A stretch of 64,000 nt of DNA, from the NCBI RefSeq assembly GCF_900101125.1, contig NZ_FNFL01000002.1:248001-312000 (forward strand). Reading direction: 5' to 3'. Both the position numbers and the translations under genes were made by a program. The notes beneath the pieces are model-generated. The model searched no databases and was not told the origin of the DNA. It was given only the letters and a program-made list of their open reading frames with translations. This DNA is from Sediminibacillus albus. GTDB lineage: Bacteria; Bacillota; Bacilli; Bacillales; Amphibacillaceae. The number at the start of each line of letters is the position of its first letter. Position 1 is the first letter of the stretch. This document shows, in pieces, positions 56,105 to 64,000 of this stretch.

Positions 56105-56926
56105 ATGAACCGTTTCGGATACGCAATTCTATATATATGCCTTTCGCTTGTTGCTTTGTTTCAGATTTTTCCGATTCTCTGGCTTTTCTTGTTCTCATTG
56201 AAAGACAATCGGGAAATATTTTCTGGTTCACCGTTTGCCTTGCCATCTGAATTAAAATGGGAGAATTATCAAAAGGTCTGGGAAGGCGGCATAGGCGTTT
56301 ACTTCTTTAACAGTATATGGATAACCGGTCTGGCAATTGTTTTGACTGTATTGCTTGCAAGTATGGCGACTTTTGCTATAACAAGGATGAATTGGAAGCT
56401 GAATACATTTGTATTAGGACTGTTTATGGTTGGCTTGATGATTCCGATTCATTCAGCGTTAATACCGCTTTTCAGCATGTTTTTGAGTGTCAATTTAATC
56501 GACCATCCGTTGTCGATCGTTATCACTTATACGGCATATAACCTGCCAATTACTATGATGATCCTGCTTGGTTTCTACTACACACTCCCGCGGGAAATAG
56601 AGGAAGCGGCAATTATCGATGGTAGCTCGATTCATCGCTTGTTTTTCCAGATCATTCTGCCAATGACAACACCGATTATGTCAACAACGGTAATTATCAA
56701 CATGATTTATAATTGGAATGAATTTGTATTTGTCAATACGTTTATCAGTTCCGATAAGTACAAAACATTGACGGTTGGCATCCAGAATTTCATCGGCCAG
56801 TATATGACAGATTGGGGAGCGATAGGAGCCACATTGATCATCAGCGTGCTGCCAATTCTGCTGGCGTTTATTTTCTTTAGCAATAAAGTAGTAGAAGGGA
56901 TTTCTTCAAGTGCAGTAAAAGGTTGA
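56105..56926 (+). CDS. Sugar ABC transporter permease (MalG/LacG type)
   Basis: The second membrane subunit, 273 residues, six helices. ILWLFLFSLKDNREIFSGSP follows the first helix, and the EAA loop reads PREIEEAAIIDGSSIHRLF near 163-181. It starts 20 bases after the first permease behind AGAAGGAGG. The GH52 xylosidase follows in the same direction after 46 bases, so import and cleavage are co-expressed. Confidence 0.92.
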   Translation: MNRFGYAILYICLSLVALFQIFPILWLFLFSLKDNREIFSGSPFALPSELKWENYQKVWEGGIGVYFFNSIWITGLAIVLTVLLASMATFAITRMNWKLNTFVLGLFMVGLMIPIHSALIPLFSMFLSVNLIDHPLSIVITYTAYNLPITMMILLGFYYTLPREIEEAAIIDGSSIHRLFFQIILPMTTPIMSTTVIINMIYNWNEFVFVNTFISSDKYKTLTVGIQNFIGQYMTDWGAIGATLIISVLPILLAFIFFSNKVVEGISSSAVKG

Positions 56927-56972
56927 TAGCTAAATAGGAAAGCAAATCTTATAAGAAAGAAGGGATGGCAAT

Positions 56973-59084
56973 ATGGCAGTAAATAAATTCTTTAACGCTC
57001 ATCACTCGCCTATCGGTTCATTTTCAAGCTTTACCTTAGGTTTTACCGGAAACGGCGGGGGGCTGGACCTGGAACTAGGGCGGTCGCCTCGTAAAAATAT
57101 ATACATAGGCGTGGAAAACGCCGACAAACCAGGAGTCTATGATGCTCTGCCGTTCTTTGGGACGGAAACGGATGAAAGCAGCAGATTTGATATTGAAAAT
57201 CCAGATCCAGAACCAGATAAACCAAATATCATCCATCCATTTTCCAAGGAACAAGTAGAAAGAGACTTTAAACTGGGAACAGATACCTGGAAAGCAGGCG
57301 ATATCACCTTCAGATTGTATTCACAAGTTCATCCAGTTGCTGACCCTGAATCAGCAAGTGAGGAAGATCTTAAATTAACGCTTGTGCCTGCAGTTCTTGC
57401 TGAGCTGACCATCGATAACAGCAAAGGCAAAAGAAGCCGGCGGGCATTCTTTGGATATGAAGGCAGTGATCCGTATAGTTCGATGAGAAGGCTGGATGAT
57501 ACGTCAGAGCTGCCAGGAGTTGGGGAAGGGCGGATCACTGCGATTGCGGCGGCCAACCAACATGCCAGGTCTGCCCTTCACTTCAGCCAGGAAAATATTC
57601 TAACCTCGCCTTTAGAGGAAAACTGGACGTTTGGCCTGGGGACAGTGGGATCGTTAGTAATGGATGTACCGGCGGGTGAAACAGCTACTTATCAATTTGC
57701 CGTTTGTTTTTACAGGGGTGGGATAGTTACTGCCGGGATGGACACTAGCTATTACTATACAAAGTTCTTTGCAAATATTGAAGAGGCTGCATCATATGCT
57801 TTAAAGAACTTTGACAAAATAAAAGATAGAGCATTGGCATCTGACCGTTTACTAACAGATACAAGCTTATCTGAGGACCAAAAGTTCATGATGGCTCATT
57901 CTATCCGCAGTTATTACGGTTGTACGCAGCTGTTGGAAAGGGAAGGCAAACCTTTCTGGGTAGTAAATGAGGGTGAATACCGGATGATGAATACTTTTGA
58001 TTTAACAGTTGACCAGCTTTTCTTTGAATTGAAAATGAACCCCTGGACAGTCAAAAACGAATTGGATATGTTTGTCGAACGCTTCAGCTATGAAGATGGA
58101 GTCCGTTTTCCGAATGACGAAAAGGTTTATCCAGGGGGATTGAGTTTCACTCATGACATGGGAGTGGCGAACACGATCAGCCGCCCGCATTACTCCTCTT
58201 ATGAGTTATATGGAATCGACGGCTGTTTTTCCCACATGACTCACGAACAGTTGGTTAACTGGCTGTTGACAGCATCCGTCTACGTGGAGCAAACAGAAGA
58301 TAAACAATGGCTTTCAGAAAACATGGAGATATTTAAGCAGTGTTTTGAAAGCTTACTCAATCGGGATCATCCAGAGCCTGAAAAACGTAATGGGCTGATG
58401 GGACTTGACTCCACCAGGGTAATGGGCGGAGCGGAAATTACCACCTATGACAGTCTTGATGTTTCCTTGGGCCAGGCGCGAAACAATATTTACCTTGGCG
58501 GAAAAATATGGGCTTCTTATGTTGCATTAGAAAAGATTTTCCGCGATAACCGCGAGGCTTCTTTAGCTGAACTAGCAGGCCGGCAGGCGGACAAAAGTGC
58601 TAATACAATCGTAGAAAATGTGACTGGCCAAGGGTATGTGCCAGCGGTAATTGGAGAGAACAATGACTCAAAAATCATTCCGGCAATCGAAGGCTTAGTT
58701 TTCCCATATTTCACTAATAACCACGAAGCTTTAGAGCCTGAAGGAAGGTTCGGAGAGTATATAAAAGTGCTCAAAACCCACCTGGAGACGGTTTTAAAGG
58801 AAGGTGTCTGTCTGTTCGAAGATGGCGGCTGGAAAATCTCTTCTACAAGCAATAACTCATGGCTAAGTAAAATTTATTTAAGCCAGTTCATTGCCCGCCA
58901 CATATTAAAGCACGACGACAAGAATGGCGCCAAAGCTGATCAGGCGCATGTTAAGTGGTTAACTCACCCGCAGCTATCCGTATGGAGCTGGAGTGATCAA
59001 ATCATTTCCGGGGAAATTACTGGAAGTAAGTATTATCCAAGAGGGGTTACCAGCATCTTATGGCTGGAGGAAGAAAATCGTTAG
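56973..59084 (+). CDS. Beta-xylosidase, glycoside hydrolase family 52
   Basis: An intracellular retaining xylosidase of 703 residues, the usual size of this small, mainly Bacillaceae family. FFNAHHSPIGSFSSFTLGF at the N-terminus is diagnostic. The nucleophile Glu335 lies in NEGEYRMMNTFDLT, matching the numbering of the Geobacillus enzyme. The acid/base Asp lies in TTYDSLDVSLGQARNN (Asp493 or 496). It removes xylose from imported xylo-oligosaccharides; xylAB then use it. AAGAAGGGA precedes the start. Confidence 0.95.
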   Translation: MAVNKFFNAHHSPIGSFSSFTLGFTGNGGGLDLELGRSPRKNIYIGVENADKPGVYDALPFFGTETDESSRFDIENPDPEPDKPNIIHPFSKEQVERDFKLGTDTWKAGDITFRLYSQVHPVADPESASEEDLKLTLVPAVLAELTIDNSKGKRSRRAFFGYEGSDPYSSMRRLDDTSELPGVGEGRITAIAAANQHARSALHFSQENILTSPLEENWTFGLGTVGSLVMDVPAGETATYQFAVCFYRGGIVTAGMDTSYYYTKFFANIEEAASYALKNFDKIKDRALASDRLLTDTSLSEDQKFMMAHSIRSYYGCTQLLEREGKPFWVVNEGEYRMMNTFDLTVDQLFFELKMNPWTVKNELDMFVERFSYEDGVRFPNDEKVYPGGLSFTHDMGVANTISRPHYSSYELYGIDGCFSHMTHEQLVNWLLTASVYVEQTEDKQWLSENMEIFKQCFESLLNRDHPEPEKRNGLMGLDSTRVMGGAEITTYDSLDVSLGQARNNIYLGGKIWASYVALEKIFRDNREASLAELAGRQADKSANTIVENVTGQGYVPAVIGENNDSKIIPAIEGLVFPYFTNNHEALEPEGRFGEYIKVLKTHLETVLKEGVCLFEDGGWKISSTSNNSWLSKIYLSQFIARHILKHDDKNGAKADQAHVKWLTHPQLSVWSWSDQIISGEITGSKYYPRGVTSILWLEEENR

Positions 59085-59100
59085 ACACCAGCGGGATTAT

Positions 59101-59145
59101 AAAAGACACCTTCTGTCACCTGAAATGGGGGAGAAGGTGTCTTTT
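59101..59145. terminator. Terminator between the GH52 gene and the YesL-type gene
   Basis: AAAAGACACCTTCT pairs perfectly with AGAAGGTGTCTTTT. The T-tract is part of the stem, so it can serve both strands. Confidence 0.78.
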
Positions 59146-59149
59146 AAAG

Positions 59150-59755
59150 TTAATTATCCATTTTTGCAGCAACCTTATGGAAAGCATTTAGGCTAAGCCA
59201 CATTGTTATGAAAGCATAGACGCTACCGCCAAAAATAAAATACAGAGCTGGGAAAAACCGCATTACAAAGTAAACACAGACAAGGCAAACCAACATGAAG
59301 AAAGTATTGACTGGATTAACCAGCATAATTAAAAACGCATTTTTGATCATTTGCCCGATACGGAGATCGTAATGGACAAAAACAGGGAAAATGTAAAAGG
59401 TGAATAATAAAAATAAAAACATAAAAGCAAACAATGGAGCAAAAATCCATTCAAAATCTGTTACTTGAATATAACGAATATCGAGAAAAACAAGAATCCC
59501 AGTTACCGTAAGAAACAAACCTAACAGGTTACCTTTTAAAAAGTCTTTACGATAATACATCCAAAAAGAAGGAAACACAGGGAGGTCTCCCTTACCGGTC
59601 AGCCATTTCCTGACAACGGCAAACATTGCCAATGTAGCAGGAAAAAAACCGAAAACGACTCCGCCGGCTAAAGTGAAAAGTATCCATAAAAGATTGATAT
59701 ATGCGAATCTAGTGATCCATTCTAAAATATTGTAAATAGCTCCACTGGTGTTCAA
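59150..59755 (-). CDS. YesL-type membrane protein (DUF624)
   Basis: A membrane protein of 201 residues with about five or six helices. YINLLWILFTLAGGVVFGFFPATLAMFAVVRKW at residues 19-51 carries the family's conserved GxxPATxA motif, followed by FWMYYRKDFLKGN. DUF624 genes often sit in plant-polysaccharide loci beside sugar ABC transporters; their molecular role is unknown. The start is TTG at 59755, eight bases behind GGAGG; an earlier TTG overlaps the site. It faces the GH52 gene and diverges from xylA. Confidence 0.85.
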   Translation of the reverse strand: MNTSGAIYNILEWITRFAYINLLWILFTLAGGVVFGFFPATLAMFAVVRKWLTGKGDLPVFPSFWMYYRKDFLKGNLLGLFLTVTGILVFLDIRYIQVTDFEWIFAPLFAFMFLFLLFTFYIFPVFVHYDLRIGQMIKNAFLIMLVNPVNTFFMLVCLVCVYFVMRFFPALYFIFGGSVYAFITMWLSLNAFHKVAAKMDN

Positions 59756-59890
59756 TGGCAGCGCCTCCAATCTGCAATGGTGCTGTTTTAAAAGTCTGGC
59801 AAATATGTAATGCTTGGCAGCATATATTATCTCAAAAACTTAGATAAATAACACCTTAATCTACTATTTTCTTGCTGCTAATTTCATTAT

Positions 59891-59936
59891 AAACTTTGTT
59901 TATTTAATAGACAAACTAAAACCGGATTGATATAAT
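59891..59936 (+). promoter_or_regulatory. XylR box 3 and xylA promoter
   Basis: CTTTGTTTATTTAATAGACAAACTAA is the best-matching box. The -35 TAGACA (59908) lies in its right arm and TATAAT (59931) follows after 17 bases, the same layout as the other two. Confidence 0.9.
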
Positions 59937-59942
59937 GAATAT

Positions 59943-59956
59943 TGAAAGCAGTTACA
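59943..59956 (+). promoter_or_regulatory. cre-like site after the xylA -10
   Basis: TGAAAGCAGTTACA has one mismatch to the CcpA consensus (A for the central G) and sits about at +1 to +15, a usual blocking position. Confidence 0.5.
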
Positions 59957-60060
59957 TTTTTTTGGACAGCTACATACTATGCGACTTTGAAAACAAAGGA
60001 GGATAGTACCAGCGATTTGTTTTTAATCTTAGATCACACATATCTTGGGAGGTTATATTG

Positions 60061-61383
60061 ATGACATACTTTACGGATATCGACAAAATCAAATACGAAG
60101 GTGCGGCTTCAACCAATCCATATGCGTTTAAATTTTACAATCCTGAAGAAACAGTCGGCGGGAAGTCCATGGAGGAATATCTCCGATTTGCGGTTGCTTA
60201 CTGGCACACATTCACTATGGATGGCTCAGACCCATTCGGTGCAGGTACGATGGTACGGCCGTGGGACAAATACAGCGGAATGGATTTAGCAAAAGCCCGC
60301 GTAGAGGCGGCATTTGAATTTTTTGAAAAGCTTGGCGTGCCTTATTTCTGTTTTCATGACGTTGATATTGCTCCAGAAGGCAGCAGTTTAAGAGAAACGA
60401 ACCAAAATCTAGACACTATTGTGGCAATGATTAAAGATTATATGAAAGACAGCAAGACAAAGCTCCTTTGGAATACAGCAAACAATTTCACGCATCCCCG
60501 GTTTATCCATGGTGCTGCATCCTCCAATAATGCTGATATTTTCGCTTACTCTGCAGCGAAGGTGAAAAAGGGCTTGGAAGTCGGCAAAGAGCTTGGTGCA
60601 GAAAACTATGTATTTTGGGGCGGACGCGAAGGTTATGAAACGCTGTTAAATACCGATATGAAATTAGAAATGGACAATTTAGGACGTTTCTTCCACATGG
60701 CTGTAGACTATGCGAAGGAAATCGATTTTCATGCACAGTTCCTGATTGAACCAAAGCCGAAAGAGCCGACTACCCATCAATACGACTTTGATGTAGCAAC
60801 AGGTTATGCTTTCTTGCAGAACTACGGCTTGCAAGATCACTTTAAATTTAATATTGAGGCAAACCATGCTACTTTAGCCGGCCATACGTTTGAACATGAG
60901 CTGCACTATGCCCGTGTCAATGGCATGCTCGGGTCTGTCGATGCCAACCAGGGAGATCCACTGCTGGGCTGGGACACAGATGAGTTCCCGACAGACTTGT
61001 ATTCTACTACTCTGGCAATGTACGAAATTATTAAAAACGGTGGACTGGGAAAAGGCGGCCTCAATTTTGATGCCAAAGTGAGAAGAGGTTCATTTGAGCC
61101 GGAAGATTTGTTCCATGCACATATTGCTGGTATGGATAGCTTTGCTGTTGGACTAAAGGTTGCCCAAAAATTATTTGATGACAAAGTTTTGGAAAACATC
61201 ATCGATGACCGTTACAGCAGTTATAAAGATGGAATCGGCCTTGAAATTGTTGAAGGTAGGACTGATTTCCATAAGCTTGAAGAACATGCTCTCGGATTAA
61301 AAGAAATAAAACATCAATCAGGCCGTCTGGAGAAAATTAAAGCGACGATTAACCAATATATGCTGCAAGCATTTGCACGTTAA
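60061..61383 (+). CDS. xylA: Xylose isomerase
   Basis: This metal-dependent TIM-barrel enzyme interconverts D-xylose and D-xylulose. The 440 residues fit the class II length. The catalytic His is in [14 protein letters not shown] (about 101). [14 protein letters not shown] holds metal ligands, and [18 protein letters not shown] and [19 protein letters not shown] complete them. The frame begins TTG-ATG; the ATG at 60061 is taken, behind GGGAGG. It is followed by xylB after 39 bases under the same XylR-controlled promoter. Confidence 0.97.
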   Translation: MTYFTDIDKIKYEGAASTNPYAFKFYNPEETVGGKSMEEYLRFAVAYWHTFTMDGSDPFGAGTMVRPWDKYSGMDLAKARVEAAFEFFEKLGVPYFCFHDVDIAPEGSSLRETNQNLDTIVAMIKDYMKDSKTKLLWNTANNFTHPRFIHGAASSNNADIFAYSAAKVKKGLEVGKELGAENYVFWGGREGYETLLNTDMKLEMDNLGRFFHMAVDYAKEIDFHAQFLIEPKPKEPTTHQYDFDVATGYAFLQNYGLQDHFKFNIEANHATLAGHTFEHELHYARVNGMLGSVDANQGDPLLGWDTDEFPTDLYSTTLAMYEIIKNGGLGKGGLNFDAKVRRGSFEPEDLFHAHIAGMDSFAVGLKVAQKLFDDKVLENIIDDRYSSYKDGIGLEIVEGRTDFHKLEEHALGLKEIKHQSGRLEKIKATINQYMLQAFAR

Positions 61384-61422
61384 TTAAAGCATCCAATCAC
61401 TTTATTTAAAAGAGGTGGAATG

Positions 61423-62922
61423 ATGAAATACGTCATTGGAGTAGACTTAGGTACAAGTGCCGTGAAAATTCTTTTGGTTAATCAAAATGGCGAAGTCGCA
61501 CAAGAAGTTTCTAAATCTTATCCGTTAATTCAAGAAAAAACCGGATATAGTGAACAAGATCCAAATGTTTGGGTGGATCAAACGGCTGCAGGGCTGACCG
61601 AACTTCTAGATAACATTTCAGTAGAACCAGCTGATATTGAAGGTATCAGCTTTTCCGGCCAAATGCATGGACTTGTTTTGCTCGATGAAAATTACCAGGT
61701 GTTACGCAATGCGATTCTATGGAATGACACAAGAACAACTGCGCAATGTCAGCAAATTTACGAGGCCGTTGGGGAAAAACGGTTGCTGGAGTTAACTAAA
61801 AATCCTGCTTTGGAAGGTTTTACCCTTCCAAAGCTATTATGGGTAAGAGAACAAGAGCCGGAAATCTACCAGAAAGCGAAGAAGTTTGTACTTCCCAAGG
61901 ATTACTTGCGGTATAGGCTTACTGGCAAGCTGCACATGGAATATTCCGATGCTGCCGGTACACTGCTCCTCAACATCGGCAAAAAAGAGTGGAGCAGGGA
62001 AATTTGTGGATTGCTTGGCTTAGATATTAATCTTTGTCCTCCTTTGGTGGAGTCTCATGCGGAAGTGGGAACCCTTTCCGCTTCGTTTGCTGAGGCCACA
62101 GGTTTAAGCCGGTCCACCCGCATTTTTGCAGGTGGTGCAGACAATGCGTGCGGTGCGATAGGATCAGGGATCTTAGAAACAGGCAAAACACTTTGCAGCA
62201 TTGGGACTTCCGGTGTTGTCCTTTCCTATGAGGAGGGTAAAGATAAAGATTTTGCAGGGACTGTTCATTACTTTAATCATGGGGCAGAGGATGCTTACTA
62301 TACAATGGGGGTAACCCTCTCAGCAGGTCATAGCCTTAGCTGGTTCAAAGACGTATTTGCCGAAAATGAATCGTTTGAAGAGCTGCTTGCTGAAATTGGG
62401 GACGTCCCGCCCGGTGCAAACGGACTACTATTCACGCCTTACTTAGCAGGAGAGAGAACTCCGCATGCTGATCCTGCCATCAGAGCAAGCTTTATCGGGA
62501 TGGACAGCTCTCACCAGCGGAAAGACTTTGTACGTGCAGTATTGGAGGGGATTACTTATTCCCTGAATGAATCCATTGATATCTTCAGGAAAAATGGCAA
62601 GAAGATCGATACAATCGTATCGATTGGCGGCGGTGCCAAAAACGAAGTTTGGCTGCAGATGCAGGCAGATATTTTTGATGCCAGGATCATAAAGCTATCG
62701 AGTGAGCAGGGGCCGGGAATGGGGGCAGCAATGCTTGCTGCATTTGGCTGTGGCTGGTTCAATTCTCTTGTCGACTGCGCCGGTGAATTTTTAAAGGAAT
62801 CGGTGGAATACTTGCCAATAAAAGAAAATGCCCTTCGATATCAGGAACTGTTTAACATATACAAAGCTGTTTACAGCCAAACGGCTGACATGAATCAGCA
62901 GTTAATGAAGTTCCGGCAATAG
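61423..62922 (+). CDS. xylB: Xylulokinase
   Basis: This FGGY kinase, 499 residues, phosphorylates D-xylulose for the pentose phosphate pathway. GVDLGTSAVKILLV (ATP loop), ISFSGQMHGLVLLD, WNDTRTTAQC, GGADNACGAIGSGI, CSIGTSGVVLSYE and PYLAGERTPHADP are all typical. Two ATGs adjoin at 61420 and 61423; the second has better spacing to GAGG. It ends the xyl operon; no clear terminator hairpin was found in the 200 bases after it. Confidence 0.96.
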   Translation: MKYVIGVDLGTSAVKILLVNQNGEVAQEVSKSYPLIQEKTGYSEQDPNVWVDQTAAGLTELLDNISVEPADIEGISFSGQMHGLVLLDENYQVLRNAILWNDTRTTAQCQQIYEAVGEKRLLELTKNPALEGFTLPKLLWVREQEPEIYQKAKKFVLPKDYLRYRLTGKLHMEYSDAAGTLLLNIGKKEWSREICGLLGLDINLCPPLVESHAEVGTLSASFAEATGLSRSTRIFAGGADNACGAIGSGILETGKTLCSIGTSGVVLSYEEGKDKDFAGTVHYFNHGAEDAYYTMGVTLSAGHSLSWFKDVFAENESFEELLAEIGDVPPGANGLLFTPYLAGERTPHADPAIRASFIGMDSSHQRKDFVRAVLEGITYSLNESIDIFRKNGKKIDTIVSIGGGAKNEVWLQMQADIFDARIIKLSSEQGPGMGAAMLAAFGCGWFNSLVDCAGEFLKESVEYLPIKENALRYQELFNIYKAVYSQTADMNQQLMKFRQ

Positions 62923-63125
62923 CTTAACAAATATGCCGGTTTTTGTTTTGCAGCCTTATTTCTATAGCGAACGTTCATACAAAAAGTGTATTCTTACGGC
63001 TGGCCATTTCTCGGCGCTTGTGGTATCCTATTCTGTCCGTATTTTAAACTATATCTCCCTATCCTATATTATTTTGCCATAAAATAGGGTATAATGGTAT
63101 TAGGAATCAGAAAGGGGATTAGATT

Positions 63126-63308
63126 ATGGCCTATTATAACAACAAGAAAGAACCAACCCCGGAAGTGGAAACGAACATTTGGTCTTGTACTAGCGATGAT
63201 TGCGCAGGATGGATGAGGGAAGATTTCACCTTTGAAGAAACTCCAGCTTGTCCCTTATGTCAATCAAAAATGGAAAAAGGCGTAAAAACTTTACCACAGA
63301 TTAACTAA
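63126..63308 (+). CDS. ydjO: Cold-inducible YdjO-family zinc-ribbon-like protein
   Basis: A small protein of 60 residues. Four cysteines (IWSCTSDDC then PACPLCQ) can bind one zinc ion as a small ribbon. The WMREDFTFEETPACPLC block and the MAYYN start match Bacillus YdjO, which is induced by cold; the mechanism is unknown. AAAGGGGA precedes the ATG, and a TATAAT element is at 63090. It stands alone before a terminator. Confidence 0.88.
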   Translation: MAYYNNKKEPTPEVETNIWSCTSDDCAGWMREDFTFEETPACPLCQSKMEKGVKTLPQIN

Positions 63309-63361
63309 TATACCTACAATCAGCGATTAGGAAGCAATTAAATAAAGTAATCACGTGATAA

Positions 63362-63398
63362 CCATCAGCCCTGTTTAACAGGGCTGATGGCTTTTCTT
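63362..63398 (+). terminator. Terminator after ydjO
   Basis: CCATCAGCCCTGTT and AACAGGGCTGATGG form a perfect 14-bp stem and are followed by CTTTTCTTTC. Confidence 0.9.
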
Positions 63399-63430
63399 TC
63401 AGACACGGCTTTGATAACCTTTTGAATATT

Positions 63431-63460
63431 TGTAATATAAATACAATTTTTGCTATACTC
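63431..63460 (+). promoter_or_regulatory. Promoter of the aldehyde dehydrogenase gene
   Basis: TTGTAA at 63431 and TATACT at 63455 are spaced by 18 bases. Confidence 0.55.
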
Positions 63461-63502
63461 TTTATATAGAGTCACTACTTCAAGATTTTAAAACTCCATA
63501 AA

Positions 63503-63516
63503 TGAAAGCGATTACA
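63503..63516 (+). promoter_or_regulatory. cre site before the aldehyde dehydrogenase
   Basis: TGAAAGCGATTACA is a full match to the CcpA consensus and lies 24 bases before the start codon, inside the leader. It implies glucose repression. Confidence 0.85.
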
Positions 63517-63540
63517 AATAATCGAAGGAGGGTTTTGGAA

Positions 63541-64000
63541 TGAAGTATGAAATGCCGAATAGTACGGGAGCGGTTGTTAACTTTAAAGAAAGGTATGGAA
63601 ATTATATTGGAGGGGAATGGAAGGAACCAATCGGAGGCGAATATTTTGATAATGTCACCCCTGTGACTGGTGAAGTGTTTTGCCAGATAGCCCGTTCATC
63701 TGCAGAGGATGTAGAATTGGCCCTTGATGCGGCCCATGGAGCCAAAACAGCATGGGGGAAAACGTCACCTGCTGAAAGAGCTGTCATACTTAATAAGATA
63801 GCAGACCGAATGGAAGAAAATTTAGAAGTGCTAGCTGTAGCCGAGACATGGGATAACGGAAAGGCTGTCAGGGAAACATTGGCCGCAGATATCCCGCTGG
63901 CCATAGATCACTTTAGGTATTTTGCCGGAGTGATCCGAGCGCAGGAAGGCAGCTTAAGCCAGCTCGATGATGATACGGTAGCCTATCACTTTCATGAGCC
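63541..64000 (+). CDS. NAD+-dependent aldehyde dehydrogenase, N-terminal part (AcoD/ExaC-like)
   Basis: The first 153 residues of an aldehyde dehydrogenase cut by the window end; the full length should be about 500. [40 protein letters not shown] and [21 protein letters not shown] match the AcoD/ExaC group, which oxidises acetaldehyde and other short aldehydes to acids. The catalytic Cys and Glu lie beyond the window. AAGGAGGG precedes the ATG. A cre site in the leader puts it under carbon catabolite control. Confidence 0.9.

Overview
The window looks like a Bacillaceae chromosome (Firmicutes). It has low to moderate GC, strong AGGAGG-type ribosome binding sites, frequent TTG and GTG starts, CcpA-type cre sites, S-box and c-di-GMP riboswitches, LutABC, GlpP, YdjO and YkuK. 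The GH52 beta-xylosidase and the many sugar-acid genes suggest a plant-polysaccharide-degrading, possibly halo- or alkali-tolerant genus, but the genus cannot be fixed from the sequence. I saw no rRNA, tRNA, CRISPR array, prophage or insertion sequence. It reads as ordinary core and accessory metabolic DNA with several decayed genes.

Layout. 1-5.4 kb: L-rhamnose catabolism (rhaB partial, rhaA, a bifunctional aldolase/dehydrogenase, a DeoR-type regulator). It is followed at 5.6-8.5 kb by lutABC, which would oxidise the L-lactate made from rhamnose. 8.5-13.8 kb (minus): a secreted murein-recycling operon (amidase AmiE, NagZ, NamZ). 14-16 kb: three small minus-strand genes. 16.3-20.4 kb: motAB and a chemoreceptor, each behind its own c-di-GMP-I riboswitch. 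20.4-26.3 kb: a dicarboxylate symporter, a PP2C-like phosphatase, an LCP cell-wall protein, small unknown genes and a Na+/H+ antiporter. 26.4-30.0 kb: an S-box-controlled FMN reductase/monooxygenase pair and a trans-sulfuration enzyme. 30-32 kb: a membrane protein, a frameshifted vanZ and an AraC-type regulator.

32.2-38.6 kb: glycerol and dihydroxyacetone use (glpP, two tandem glpF, glpK, dhaKLM). GlpP-type antitermination and CcpA control are visible before the second glpF. 38.7-41.6 kb: a LysM/NlpC-P60 endopeptidase, a small anchored protein and an alpha/beta hydrolase. 41.6-49.7 kb: an RpiR regulator divergent from a combined gluconate/galactonate operon (gntK, gntP, gntZ, KDPG/KDPGal aldolase, dgoK, dgoD). 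It ends at a strong terminator and is followed by the wreck of a GntR-family regulator. 50.2-63 kb: a xylo-oligosaccharide locus with GH43 and GH52 beta-xylosidases, xylR, an ABC importer without its ATPase, a YesL-type protein and xylAB. Three XylR boxes sit at the same place in three promoters; one of these promoters heads only a dead copy of the binding-protein gene. The window ends with ydjO and a cre-controlled aldehyde dehydrogenase cut by the edge.

Most catabolic modules feed pyruvate, triose phosphate or the pentose phosphate pathway. I found no convincing wholly new system. The most unusual items are the paired c-di-GMP riboswitches, the 21-bp-periodic repeat before the trans-sulfuration gene, the hybrid gluconate/galactonate operon, and the fossil GntR regulator and binding-protein gene.
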